A stretch of 64,000 bases of DNA from Euryarchaeota archaeon UBA102 (GTDB lineage: Archaea; Thermoplasmatota; Poseidoniia; MGIII; CG-Epi1), in the NCBI GenBank assembly GCA_002509225.1, contig DAHL01000039.1:22017-86016 (forward strand), given 5' to 3'. The notes under the pieces were generated by a model. The model saw only the letters and a list, made by a program, of their open reading frames with translations, did not search any database and was not told the origin of the DNA. Below, one piece after another: positions 44,231-52,841 of this stretch. Every line of letters begins with the position of its first letter. Position 1 is the stretch's first letter. A program made the translations under genes and the position numbers.

Positions 44231-45007
44231 TTATTTAGAATTAAATTCTCCTTCTCTATTTTCTAAGAAAGCACGAATACCTTCGACAGCATCTCCAGTA
44301 TTCCCACTTTCTCTATTGCTTTCTCGTTCCAGTGCGAGATGCTCTTTCATCATTTTTAGTTCTTGGCTATTGAGTAACATTTTTGTTTTACCAATGGCTC
44401 CCAACGGACCTTTTTCTAACCGTTTCGCCTCTTTCATGCATGTCTTTTCCAATTCTTCATCATTTACAACTCTGTGAAGTATTCCCATTTTTTCCATTTC
44501 ACTTGCGTTTATCGTTCTCTCCCCAAAAAACAAATCTTGTGTCTTCCCAAGTCCAATAATTTTAGGTAACAAATACGTAGCCCCTCCTGCCGGTACAAAA
44601 CCTCTCTTGAAATGAGCACTCAACATTTTTGTAGATTCATTTCCAATTCTCAAATCTCCTGCTAGAGCTATACCTAATGCTCCTCCAGCAACAATTCCAT
44701 TAATTGCACAAATCACGGGTTTTTTCATAGTCATTATTCTCTCTACAGATGCGTGTAACTGTTCTGTTAGTTTATAGAATAAATCTCCCGCTTGTGGCAG
44801 ATAATCGCCCATTTCATTTACATCCCCTCCCACAGAAAATGCTCTTCCATTTCCAGTTAAAATTAATATTTTTACACTATCTTCTTCATCCGCTTTTTCT
44901 ATCTCTTCCCTAATAGACGTTGCCATTTTCAAATTAATAGCATTCAATTTTTTAGGACGGTTAAGTATTATTGTACGTATATTTCCACGATTTTCAATTT
45001 CAATCAT
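44231..45007 (-). CDS. Enoyl-CoA hydratase/isomerase family protein (copy 2)
   Basis: 258 residues of crotonase fold. Landmarks are AFSVGGDVNEMGDYL, INGIVAGGALGIALAGDLRI and KRGFVPAGGATYLLPKIIG. The second catalytic segment has PAGGATYLLP where copy 1 has PGAGGTQRLP, a pattern met in isomerase or decarboxylase members, so it may not be a simple hydratase. The stop codon abuts tRNA-Arg. Its start overlaps the carboxypeptidase gene's end by eight bases. Confidence 0.9.
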   Translation of the reverse strand: MIEIENRGNIRTIILNRPKKLNAINLKMATSIREEIEKADEEDSVKILILTGNGRAFSVGGDVNEMGDYLPQAGDLFYKLTEQLHASVERIMTMKKPVICAINGIVAGGALGIALAGDLRIGNESTKMLSAHFKRGFVPAGGATYLLPKIIGLGKTQDLFFGERTINASEMEKMGILHRVVNDEELEKTCMKEAKRLEKGPLGAIGKTKMLLNSQELKMMKEHLALERESNRESGNTGDAVEGIRAFLENREGEFNSK

Positions 45008-46274
45008 TTCTATCCCTTAATCTAACACTCATTATAACTATTAAAATTACCAACATTATATTCGGATAAGGTATCCATTTTTGCTGTTCCATATATCCCG
45101 TCTCTTCTCTTATTGATATTTCCACTTCAGTCATTGATTCTCCTTCTCCAGTTATATTCATTCTATTGTAAGTTATCATATCGATCATCGAGTTATCTGT
45201 TTCATATTCTATATTCAATACTACTATTTCTTCCGATTCAACAATTTCAACAATCTGTTTTCCATACGTTATATTGTATGCAGCACCCCATCCTATATTC
45301 TTCAACATAATTTTATCATTTTCAATATTTTCAATCTGTATATTTCCACCCATCAAAGTTAGATTTTCCCAAGCCATTTCATACATTTTCAATTCATTGT
45401 CAAGAAACTCCCGTGCATCGTCGTAAGTTGCAATAAACCATTGCATTTCATCTACTTCTACTATAACACTTACTGCGGTTCTTGCACCATAACCCCACGC
45501 TATCGATTCACCCGCTCCTGAAGGGTCTCTATATTCGAGACCAGATACATTATTTGATGCTTCTAAAAACCGTTCATAAAGTTCCCAATCAGGTATATCT
45601 ACGGCATATTCTCCAGTTATTTTCCAGGGTAGTACTATATCGTTAGATCCGGTGTGTCCTGATAAATATACATACAGATTCATTCCAGACATCAGTTCCA
45701 TATTCGCTTGAGTTTCAATTTCACTACCTGCACTTGAGCCACGATAAGTTCCTGAAGCTGGACACAATGAAGGAGTTCCTGATGTTCCATATTCTCCCCA
45801 CATGTATGGGTAATTTCTATTCAAATCAACACCCATTGCATTATTTCTACAATCTATAAGGTATCCATCTGCATTCACTACTGGAGTCACTACCAGTCGT
45901 TTTCCTTCTAAATATGTCGGATCATCGGCACTCTTTTCTAAGACTTCTTTCAGAAAAAAATATGCCGCTTCTACAGCCATCTGTTCATTTCCATGATGTG
46001 CAGCATCTACATACATAGTTGGCAAAGCCCGTAGTTCCTCTTCGCTCAATTCATTTATATTTAGGGCAACATCCACAGAAAAAATACTTAGACTCCCCAT
46101 TGCAGATTCTCCATGTTCTCGATATATCGCAATATCTGGATACATATTCGCTAATTCTTCGGTGTCTTCTTGAATAGTATAATAATTATGAAGAAGTTGA
46201 GGTTCTCCTTGAGCACTTCCAAATAGAAGTGGTATTGCGATTACGATAATCAAAAACAATGCAACTTTCTTCAT
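45000..46274 (-). CDS. Secreted, membrane-anchored M14 zinc carboxypeptidase
   Basis: 424 residues. A signal peptide (1-23) is followed by an M14 domain: zinc ligands in DAAHHGNEQMAVEAAYFF (His-x-x-Glu) and His of YLSGHTGSNDIVLPW, substrate-binding Arg/Asn in NNAMGVDLNRNYPYMWG and the catalytic Glu in VSVIVEVDEMQ. About 90 beta-rich residues then lead to a C-terminal span (IMLVILIVIMSV) and basic RLRDRND. It should trim C-terminal residues of peptides at the cell surface, complementing the giant subtilase. Start ATG, divergent from the SDR gene. Confidence 0.92.
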   Translation of the reverse strand: MKKVALFLIIVIAIPLLFGSAQGEPQLLHNYYTIQEDTEELANMYPDIAIYREHGESAMGSLSIFSVDVALNINELSEEELRALPTMYVDAAHHGNEQMAVEAAYFFLKEVLEKSADDPTYLEGKRLVVTPVVNADGYLIDCRNNAMGVDLNRNYPYMWGEYGTSGTPSLCPASGTYRGSSAGSEIETQANMELMSGMNLYVYLSGHTGSNDIVLPWKITGEYAVDIPDWELYERFLEASNNVSGLEYRDPSGAGESIAWGYGARTAVSVIVEVDEMQWFIATYDDAREFLDNELKMYEMAWENLTLMGGNIQIENIENDKIMLKNIGWGAAYNITYGKQIVEIVESEEIVVLNIEYETDNSMIDMITYNRMNITGEGESMTEVEISIREETGYMEQQKWIPYPNIMLVILIVIMSVRLRDRND

Positions 46275-46334
46275 ATTTCCATATATGTGAATACAAAGTT
46301 AATTTATGAACCCTCGCCTAGCCTATTGTAAAGC

Positions 46335-47072
46335 ATGTCTAATTCATTACAAGGAAGATACGCCCTTATTTCTGGAGGAGGTTCAGGAATAGGCAAAGCT
46401 ATAGCTTCTAGGTTCGTGAGTGAAGGTGCACACGTTTTGATTTGCGGTCGTACAATTTCCACTTTAGAGGAAACGGCTAATGAAATGAATTTATTATTCC
46501 ATGAAGTTGACGTTTCAAATTCAGACAGTATCAAAGATTTAGCCGATTTTATAATTAAAGAAGGCTGGGGCAGTTTAGATATTTTAGTTAACAACGCAGG
46601 TATTTTCAAAAATAATTCTGTAGAAACTTGTACTGAAGCAGAATGGGATAATGTTATCGACACAAATCTCAAAGGTACTTATCTTATGTCAAATGCATTT
46701 ATTCCTATGATGTCCAAAGGCAGCTCAATACTCAACATTTCTTCAAATTTAGGTTTAAGAGCTTTAGATAATGCTGCCGCATATTGTGCTGCAAAGGCAG
46801 GGGTTGTTAATTTAACTAGATCAATGGCTTTAGACTTGGCTAAACGTATCCGGGTCAATTGTATATGTCCTGGAATAGTTGAAACGCCAATGGTCACAAA
46901 TAGGGTCAATAAAGATTCTATTGAATACGATAATTTATCTAAAATCCCCGCTCTCAAGAGATTGGGTAAGCCAGAAGAAATAGCTTCGATGGCTCTTCAT
47001 TTATGCAGTTCTGATGCTAAATGGACAACCGGCTCAATCATCACTGTAGATGGTGGCCAAACAGCGGATTAA
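46335..47072 (+). CDS. Short-chain dehydrogenase/reductase
   Basis: 245 residues of the classical SDR family. NAD(P) motif ISGGGSGIGKAIASRF, LVNNAGIF, catalytic Ser in ILNISSNLG, YCAAKAG (Tyr-x3-Lys) and VNCICPGIVETPM, ending WTTGSIITVDGGQTAD. Substrate unknown; the nearest functional types are 3-oxoacyl-ACP reductase-like or alcohol dehydrogenases. The ABC ATPase gene starts three bases after its stop. Confidence 0.93.
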   Translation: MSNSLQGRYALISGGGSGIGKAIASRFVSEGAHVLICGRTISTLEETANEMNLLFHEVDVSNSDSIKDLADFIIKEGWGSLDILVNNAGIFKNNSVETCTEAEWDNVIDTNLKGTYLMSNAFIPMMSKGSSILNISSNLGLRALDNAAAYCAAKAGVVNLTRSMALDLAKRIRVNCICPGIVETPMVTNRVNKDSIEYDNLSKIPALKRLGKPEEIASMALHLCSSDAKWTTGSIITVDGGQTAD

Positions 47073-47074
47073 TC

Positions 47075-48031
47075 ATGTCTATTGAAAATGTAATCGAAGT
47101 TAAAAATCTAGAAAAGATTTACAGAAGTGGTACTCATGCCGTTAAAGGCATCAGTTTCAATGTAAAGAAAGGCGAAATATTTGGAATGCTAGGTCCAAAT
47201 GGTGCTGGAAAAACGACAGTACTTCAGATGATGGGCACTCTGTTGAAAATTACGAAAGGAGATATCAACATTCTGAACTACAATATTCATACGGATCAAA
47301 AATACATAAGAGAAAAAATTGGATTCGCTCTTCAAGAGGCAGGTTTGGATAATTTAGCAACAACTTCCGAACTTATTCGATTTCATGCTCTTCTTTTCGG
47401 TTTTACAGGCGCCGAAGTTGAAAATAAGCTTCAAGAAAGTTTAACTCTCCTCGATTTACACGAATATGCAAATCAAATGATTCCCGAACTTTCAGGTGGC
47501 ACACAACGCCGATTGGATCTCGCAGCATCTTTAGTTCACAATCCAGATTTATTAATTTTGGATGAACCAACTACGGGATTAGATCCATCTCATCGTTCTG
47601 AATTATGGGATCTATTACGCACACTTCGCGATGAACGTGGAATAACAATGATAATGTCTACTCATTATATGGAAGAAGCAGACGTTCTTTGTGACCGTAT
47701 TGCTATAATTGATTCGGGAAAAATAGTAGCAATTGATACTCCTGATATTTTGAAAAAATCAGTAGGTAAAGATACAATAGAATTTTCACTATCTGAAGAA
47801 GTAAATGATTTACAAAAAAAATCATTACTCAATGAATTTTCAGATGAGGATGTAGAATTTCATTCCAATAAACTTCTCATAAGTGTTGATGATGGTGAAT
47901 TTTCTCTTTTACCTACGTTAAAGAAGATAATGGATGTCGATTTGAAAGTTCAAGGCACTAAAGTCCGTACCCCAACATTGGATGATGTTTATCTGAAATA
48001 CACTGGAAAAAGATTGGAAGGTGAACTATGA
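47075..48031 (+). CDS. ABC transporter ATP-binding protein (DrrA-like)
   Basis: 318 residues from ATG 47075 (a longer frame to 47021 runs into the SDR gene). Walker A GPNGAGKTT, signature LSGGTQRRLDLAASL, Walker B LLILDEPTTGLDP and switch STHYMEEADVLCDRIAI. The extended C-terminal domain (about residues 235-318) is that of DrrA/CcmA-type exporters of drugs, lipids or glycans. It overlaps the permease gene by four bases (ATGA). Confidence 0.94.
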   Translation: MSIENVIEVKNLEKIYRSGTHAVKGISFNVKKGEIFGMLGPNGAGKTTVLQMMGTLLKITKGDINILNYNIHTDQKYIREKIGFALQEAGLDNLATTSELIRFHALLFGFTGAEVENKLQESLTLLDLHEYANQMIPELSGGTQRRLDLAASLVHNPDLLILDEPTTGLDPSHRSELWDLLRTLRDERGITMIMSTHYMEEADVLCDRIAIIDSGKIVAIDTPDILKKSVGKDTIEFSLSEEVNDLQKKSLLNEFSDEDVEFHSNKLLISVDDGEFSLLPTLKKIMDVDLKVQGTKVRTPTLDDVYLKYTGKRLEGEL

Positions 48032-48831
48032 ATCCTGTAAAAACAACTTTTATACTTTACATACGCAATCTAAAACAATATCGCCGTTTACCTGCCGTTC
48101 TGGCCTTTAGTTTTGTAGTTCCAATTCTTCAATATCTCCTGTTTTCAAACCTTTTTACAAGTCTTTCCGATGTTCCTGGCAATCCTTATGCTGAACATCC
48201 TTACTATCTCTATATTACGCCAGCTATTATTCTTTTAACAGCCACGTTTGGAAGCGTTAATTCATCTGCAGCACTTTTAATGGATCTCAATACTGGCTAT
48301 TTCGAAAAATTAAGGGCTACACCTGCTGGATTAATCCCTCAATTAGTTGCTCGTTTCATGTCAGAATATACAAGATTAATTTTTCAAATATTACTAATTA
48401 TAACTGTTTCAATTCTATATCATAGATATATGAGTGGTATACTTATTCTTCCAGAATCGGGTATTTTGGGTTTATTTTTAATGGCAATTATTGCAGCCAC
48501 TTTTGGTATAGGCATAGTCGGTAACTTAGTTGTAGCTTTAGCTTTTAAGACTAAGAGTGAACAAGCAGTTCAAGCTGTTTTTCCATTATTCTTTTTCGCA
48601 GTTTTTATGAGTACTGCTTACGTTCCAGAACCACTTCTTCCTACATGGTTACAATCTGTAGTTATTTACAATCCGTGTGAGCACGTTTTAGATGCCATCC
48701 GAAGTATATTTTTAGATGGGTGGTTAGATTCTACAATGGATGCTATTTGGACTTCATTATTACTTATATTTCTCTTATCTTCAATAACCGGTTTTGCAAA
48801 TTACAAAGTTATTCGCAGCAGTCTAAATTAG
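48028..48831 (+). CDS. ABC-2 type transporter permease (DrrB-like)
   Basis: 267 residues, six spans. The order of an N-terminal cytoplasmic segment (RNLKQYRRLPAVLAFSFV), spans from about residue 25, LMDLNTGYFEKLRATPAGL (conserved coupling helix) and a late loop STAYVPEPLLPTWLQSVVIYNP is typical of ABC-2 permeases. Forms the membrane half of the exporter with the preceding ATPase; one copy of each probably dimerises. Confidence 0.93.
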   Translation: MNPVKTTFILYIRNLKQYRRLPAVLAFSFVVPILQYLLFSNLFTSLSDVPGNPYAEHPYYLYITPAIILLTATFGSVNSSAALLMDLNTGYFEKLRATPAGLIPQLVARFMSEYTRLIFQILLIITVSILYHRYMSGILILPESGILGLFLMAIIAATFGIGIVGNLVVALAFKTKSEQAVQAVFPLFFFAVFMSTAYVPEPLLPTWLQSVVIYNPCEHVLDAIRSIFLDGWLDSTMDAIWTSLLLIFLLSSITGFANYKVIRSSLN

Positions 48832-48834
48832 AAA

Positions 48835-48954
48835 TGGTCCCGCCTCCCGGATTTGAACCGGGGACCTGCCGGTATCTGCGGCCTTCCGTTCTAACGGATA
48901 TGGTAGAAGTTACCACTACAGCCGGCCGCTCTGGCCAGTCTGAGCTAAGGCGGG
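48835..48954 (-). tRNA. tRNA-Tyr (GUA) with 42-base intron, CCA encoded
   Basis: Exons give a standard tRNA: acceptor CCCGCCT/AGGCGGG, D arm GCTC/GAGC, anticodon stem GCCGG/CCGGC with loop CTGTAGA, T arm CCCGG-TTCAAAT-CCGGG and encoded CCA. A 42-base intron (48874-48915) interrupts the loop after position 37, the canonical archaeal site. Confidence 0.95.
48874..48915 (-). other. Archaeal tRNA intron with bulge-helix-bulge
   Basis: Flanks form a perfect bulge-helix-bulge: central helix CTGT with GCAG, three-base bulges AGT (cut AG/T) and ATA (cut AT/A), and the outer helices anticodon stem GCCGG/CCGGC and intron GG/CC. The splicing endonuclease would cut both bulges; RtcB with archease, encoded at 36120-36527, would join the exons. 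Length 42 bases. Confidence 0.92.
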
Positions 48955-48988
48955 TAATAATGAAAATAGCATGATGTATATCAATCTT

Positions 48989-50134
48989 TCAGCTTTCAAT
49001 TCCTTCTTCATATGGGGTTTCTTTTAGACCTTTATTCAGAAGTTTCGTTACAATCATTATACATGCTATTGTAAAAAAGAATAATATTACAAATGATTGT
49101 AACTCCAGTTCTGCTTTAATCAAAGGTAAAATACCAACTAAATTCCATAGTCCATGAACTAAAAATGCACATAAAAATCCAAGAGTCAATCTAATCATAC
49201 CAGAAAAATTAGATAGGTGGTATTTAGCATATAAAAATCCTACAATAGCAGGTCCAACAGTATGCAAAACAGTTGATCCCATCCCCCTAGCAAACGCAGT
49301 CACAGTCCATTCATTGGCCCCAAATACAGTGACTACCCAGACTTCGTATAATAAATTCTCAATCATAGCAAACCCCAATCCACAGGTAACGCCATACAAA
49401 ATTCCTTCATAGGGGGTTTTTATTCTTTTTATGATGAATATCAGGCCTAACGGTTTCAAAATTTCTTCTACTATAGGGGCGGTAACAGTTATCACTAGTA
49501 TCTCCGACATACCTATTACTTCTTCTTCAAATAATTTCATCATATCTGCTCCCATTTGCATAGCTGCAATCTCATTCATTATGCTGGCAGGAAGTGTCGA
49601 TATCATACCCCATGTCAATGCAACAAGTATCATTCTTTCAGGTTCTCCCTTTCTATCAGTTTTGCGATATGCATAACTTAACCAAAAAAGACTAGGAAAT
49701 GAAAATGCAATAATAAAACAAATTGGAAAAATATACAACGCCATTCCACCAACATTCAAACATATTATTCCAATTAGTAATGATAGGCCAAATAACCACC
49801 ACAATCTCTTCGTTTTTGGAAGATTCAATTCTACCGTATTGTCTATCTTTTTATTTTCTCTAGTTGAATCATATTTCGAATCAATATGAAAATACTTAAT
49901 CGCCTTTGGTGCAGGCTGAAGTAAACTATATACGATTATCAACCCGGAACATGTCAAAATAAACATAAAAACAACCATCAGTGATATCGGTATTTTTTCA
50001 ATTATCATATTCTCATCTTCTATTAAATTATCAGAATAATATCTAAGAAACAATAATTGTAATCCCATACTCATTAGAAGCGTTCCAAATACTAATCCAT
50101 AGATTCTAACTATCGTTTTGTATGAATCTAACAT
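48989..50134 (-). CDS. PrsW-family intramembrane protease
   Basis: 381 residues, about ten spans. Motifs of the PrsW/CAAX-like glutamic intramembrane proteases are APIVEEILKPLG (Glu-Glu), GFAMIENLLYEV (Glu-Asn), GSTVLHTVGPAIVGFLYA (His) and FLVHGLWNLVG (His and Asn). Bacterial PrsW cleaves an anti-sigma factor; in archaea the substrate is unknown. Follows the DHH gene by two bases and so ends the exosome/proteasome superoperon on the minus strand. Confidence 0.9.
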   Translation of the reverse strand: MLDSYKTIVRIYGLVFGTLLMSMGLQLLFLRYYSDNLIEDENMIIEKIPISLMVVFMFILTCSGLIIVYSLLQPAPKAIKYFHIDSKYDSTRENKKIDNTVELNLPKTKRLWWLFGLSLLIGIICLNVGGMALYIFPICFIIAFSFPSLFWLSYAYRKTDRKGEPERMILVALTWGMISTLPASIMNEIAAMQMGADMMKLFEEEVIGMSEILVITVTAPIVEEILKPLGLIFIIKRIKTPYEGILYGVTCGLGFAMIENLLYEVWVVTVFGANEWTVTAFARGMGSTVLHTVGPAIVGFLYAKYHLSNFSGMIRLTLGFLCAFLVHGLWNLVGILPLIKAELELQSFVILFFFTIACIMIVTKLLNKGLKETPYEEGIES

Positions 50135-50136
50135 AT

Positions 50137-51093
50137 TTATCCTTCTTTAATCACCTGTAAACATTCCTGTTTCACTATTTCTGCTAGAGCTTCTCCATCT
50201 CCAATTCCTTTCATACCAGCTGCTCCAATATGTCCGCCAGTTGAACCACCGAATGATGAATTAACATTTTTCAATATTTTAGATAAATTAAATCCACTAT
50301 CTTTAGCTTTCAACGAACATCTCATAGATAGTTGTACTTCATTTTTTTTATTCTCAGATACTACGATGCCAATATCTGCACCCATCCTTATCATATTTTT
50401 AGCAACTTTCGACGTGTGTGCGTTTACAAAAGAAGTACAAATTATAAATTTCTTTTCACTAACCCATTTCATTCGTTGCATTCCTTTCAATAATGCTATA
50501 CGTTCGTCTTCGTTAACATCTCGATTTAACATTTTCATTACTTCTTGCGGTTCAGCTCCAAGAGCACACAGCTCACTAGCAATTTTTAATGAGTTTTGAT
50601 TGGCATAACGAAAACTCCCCGTATCTGCATATATTGCCGCTAATAACGGATTCAATGAAAGACTAGATACTGACTCTTCAATATGTTCGATCAATTCAAA
50701 AACAATTTCTGCAGTACTAGTTTTATCCGAACAACTAATTACAATATCTTCCTTTTTCCAACCATCGATTTTTTGATGATGATCTATTACTACTATTTTT
50801 TCTGCTTTTGGCAGAGGTGAACATCTTTTAGGATCACTCGTATCTAATACGATAAGTGTACCATCCCATTTTTTTGGAGGTTCTTGCAGATAATTTACGC
50901 CACTTTCATCTATTATTTTTTTACCTCCAGAATTAATTCCATTAGACAGTGAAATTTGACATCCTTCTAATGTATGATAAATTCCAAGAGCAGATCCAAC
51001 ACAATCAACATCTGCATTATGGTGTAGGATTATCAATTTTCGCTTCTTAAACGCTTCTTTTAATTTTCGTTTATTCGGAAACACTATTTTCAC
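50137..51093 (-). CDS. DHH-family phosphoesterase (NrnA/RecJ-like)
   Basis: 318 residues with the metal-binding order ILHHNADVDCVGSALGI, VLDTSD, VVIDHHQKID and AAIYADTGSFRYAN, followed by a DHHA1 domain ending FGGSTGGHIGAAGMKG, where GGHxxAAG is the substrate-binding motif. Relatives degrade nanoRNA, cyclic dinucleotides or act as archaeal RecJ-like nucleases. The gene overlaps the prefoldin gene by 23 bases. Context with the exosome favours RNA turnover, as inference. Confidence 0.9.
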   Translation of the reverse strand: MKIVFPNKRKLKEAFKKRKLIILHHNADVDCVGSALGIYHTLEGCQISLSNGINSGGKKIIDESGVNYLQEPPKKWDGTLIVLDTSDPKRCSPLPKAEKIVVIDHHQKIDGWKKEDIVISCSDKTSTAEIVFELIEHIEESVSSLSLNPLLAAIYADTGSFRYANQNSLKIASELCALGAEPQEVMKMLNRDVNEDERIALLKGMQRMKWVSEKKFIICTSFVNAHTSKVAKNMIRMGADIGIVVSENKKNEVQLSMRCSLKAKDSGFNLSKILKNVNSSFGGSTGGHIGAAGMKGIGDGEALAEIVKQECLQVIKEG

Positions 51094-51445
51094 CAGAGTT
51101 TTGAAGATTTTGTATTTTCGGCATTAATTCTTTTTGAATTTTTTCCATTTCTTTATTCATTTCTTCCACTTCTTTCTTAATAGTTTTAGTTCTCAGTTCT
51201 AAAGATTCACTTTCTTCTTCTAACTCTTTTATAAGTTTTTTATAATCATCAACTTTAATCATAACTGAACCGGACGCTCTATAGATTATATTTTCTGGAT
51301 TCAAGTCTTTGACATCATTTATAGTTTTTTTTATTTCCTGTAAACCTATTTCCATTTGACTTTGTTGTTGAGATAACATTTGAAATCTCTGTTGAAGTTG
51401 TTGAAAATAAGCCATCTGTTGTTGCATTTCTTCAATCGTTTCCAT
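51071..51445 (-). CDS. pfdB: Prefoldin subunit beta
   Basis: 124 residues: two long coiled-coil helices (QQMAYFQQLQQRFQMLSQQQ and KKLIKELEEESESLELRTKT) joined by a beta hairpin (NIIYRASGSVMIKVD). The archaeal prefoldin hexamer delivers unfolded proteins to the thermosome. Usual archaeal neighbour of pcc1, Rpo12 and eL43, as here. Gap to pcc1 is four bases. Confidence 0.92.
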   Translation of the reverse strand: METIEEMQQQMAYFQQLQQRFQMLSQQQSQMEIGLQEIKKTINDVKDLNPENIIYRASGSVMIKVDDYKKLIKELEEESESLELRTKTIKKEVEEMNKEMEKIQKELMPKIQNLQNSGENSVSE

Positions 51446-51449
51446 GTTT

Positions 51450-51674
51450 TCATTCCCTCGCTACTTCATGTGCACATTTAGCCCAACTAAGAAAGGAATT
51501 TAAACAAGCCCTTAGACTTGAAATACTTTCGGCCTCTATCTCCATTTTTAGACGATTACCTATATTCTCTACATTAACTTTTACTTTAGGTATGTCTCCT
51601 TCTGCTTCTGGCGCAAGAGCTCTAACTATCGCTTCAGTTGCTTTGCCCGTTCGTAATTTAACAATAGCTTTCAT
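51450..51674 (-). CDS. pcc1: KEOPS complex subunit Pcc1
   Basis: 74 residues. KAIVKLRTGKATEAIVRALAPE and the C-terminal ISSLRACLNSFLSWAKCAHEV fit Pcc1, the dimerisation subunit of KEOPS that makes t6A37 in ANN-decoding tRNAs. The ATG shares one base with the Rpo12 stop (TGATG), so I start at 51674 and ignore a TTG three bases earlier. Confidence 0.88.
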   Translation of the reverse strand: MKAIVKLRTGKATEAIVRALAPEAEGDIPKVKVNVENIGNRLKMEIEAESISSLRACLNSFLSWAKCAHEVARE

Positions 51675-51814
51675 CAATCGGTCGTTACCGTTTTCTTACT
51701 AGCAGGTCGTTTCTTATAAAAAATCTTATTTCCACATTTCCTACAGGTTAGACCTAGAGTCTCTAAATCCATCTCTAACTGTGTTTTACAATTAGAACAT
51801 CTATATTGAACCAT
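51674..51814 (-). CDS. rpoP: DNA-directed RNA polymerase subunit Rpo12 (RpoP)
   Basis: A 46-residue zinc-ribbon subunit of archaeal RNA polymerase. MVQYRCSNCKTQLEMDL gives the first C-x2-C pair and LTCRKCGNKIFYKKRPAS the second, with the IFYKKRP end typical of Rpo12. Its ATG overlaps the eL43 stop and its stop overlaps pcc1, as in many euryarchaea. The gene is easy to miss because of its size. Confidence 0.92.
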   Translation of the reverse strand: MVQYRCSNCKTQLEMDLETLGLTCRKCGNKIFYKKRPASKKTVTTD

Positions 51815-52047
51815 TAATTCTCCCCCGCGATTGTTGGATAATATGCACCACTTGCAAATTTATAATCACAGTGTCTACATTCATATATTCCTGTTGATAC
51901 TCTTTTAACTTTAACATGGGTGCATTGAGGGCATTCATGATTTTTTTTCTGTCTTTTCTCAACTTCTCCAATTTTTCTTCGTACAGAAACGCCATACTTC
52001 GCTCCTAATCTACCGGTGCTTCCTGCTTTTTTTGTTCTAGAGCTCAT
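51814..52047 (-). CDS. rpl37ae: Large ribosomal subunit protein eL43 (L37Ae)
   Basis: 77 residues, a zinc-ribbon ribosomal protein: TGRLGAKYGVSVRRKIGEVE, then CPQCTHVKVKRVSTGIYEC with RHCDYKFASGAYYP, giving the C-x2-C ... C-x2-C ligands. Starts with ATG overlapping the rrp42 stop by four bases. Its place between the exosome genes and Rpo12 is conserved among archaea. Confidence 0.95.
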   Translation of the reverse strand: MSSRTKKAGSTGRLGAKYGVSVRRKIGEVEKRQKKNHECPQCTHVKVKRVSTGIYECRHCDYKFASGAYYPTIAGEN

Positions 52048-52841
52048 TTGAGAGACTCCTCTATCGCATTACGAACTATATTATCCTTTTCTCTTGCTTT
52101 CAGGACAGCATCTTTAACTTCTGTCACAGTAAATGCACCATTCTTACCTTTCTGCATAGCCCTCATAACGCCATCTTCATCGTGCGACACAGTAAGTCTT
52201 GCACTCATTACTTTTTCTTCTTCTAGATTAGGGTCTAAAACAACTGCATCTCCAATTTTTGCGAATGTACAGGTTATAGGCTTTAGAGAAATATTCATTT
52301 TTTCATCTTTAGGTTTTTCACCTATTTCATATTGTACATTAGGTATCATTGTTTGATGCAATGCCGCTACTGCTGCTGCTGTACAACAATCAAATAGATT
52401 CCCTCCATGGTCCATTATATGAAGATCAATACAAGCCATCCATATTTTCTCACCCTCTTCTATGCATAATTGTTCGAAATCTATCATTCCAGATTCCCTT
52501 ATTCCTCTATCAACAACTCTCGCCAATTCAACACTATTTTCACGCGGAGGTCCAGCTTCAAAGCCAAGAGATGCCAAAGGAGCTAATTCCACAGAAGTCA
52601 TCATCGCACCTCTATCTGGTGAATCTGGATACGGTGTACCAAGTACACATTTAACTCCACAAATCACCTTTGTTTTTCCAATAGTTGCCATTGCAGATCC
52701 ATCTGCAGTTCCTATAATTCCACTCTCTACCTTTATCTCCCTAAATTCATCAAAATCTCTTCCATCTATCCGTTTTCCTTTGGAAGCTAGTTCTTCTAAA
52801 TATCCTTTCATCAAATTAGGAGTAATTTCTTCTTGAGCCAT
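52044..52841 (-). CDS. rrp42: Exosome subunit Rrp42
   Basis: 265-residue RNase PH-fold subunit, catalytically inert partner of Rrp41 in the hexameric exosome ring. Landmarks are GKRIDGRDFDEFREIKVE, SAMATIGKTKVICGVKC, PPRENSVELARVVDRGIRES and LDPNLEEEKVMSARLTV. The active-site aspartates of Rrp41 are not in the same places, as expected. Shares a TAATG junction with rrp41. Confidence 0.95.
   Translation of the reverse strand: MAQEEITPNLMKGYLEELASKGKRIDGRDFDEFREIKVESGIIGTADGSAMATIGKTKVICGVKCVLGTPYPDSPDRGAMMTSVELAPLASLGFEAGPPRENSVELARVVDRGIRESGMIDFEQLCIEEGEKIWMACIDLHIMDHGGNLFDCCTAAAVAALHQTMIPNVQYEIGEKPKDEKMNISLKPITCTFAKIGDAVVLDPNLEEEKVMSARLTVSHDEDGVMRAMQKGKNGAFTVTEVKDAVLKAREKDNIVRNAIEESLK

Noticed and set aside
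51801-51995. A 64-residue minus-strand frame overlapping eL43
   Set aside because: eL43 in the neighbouring frame has all zinc ligands and the conserved neighbourhood; this frame is its shadow.
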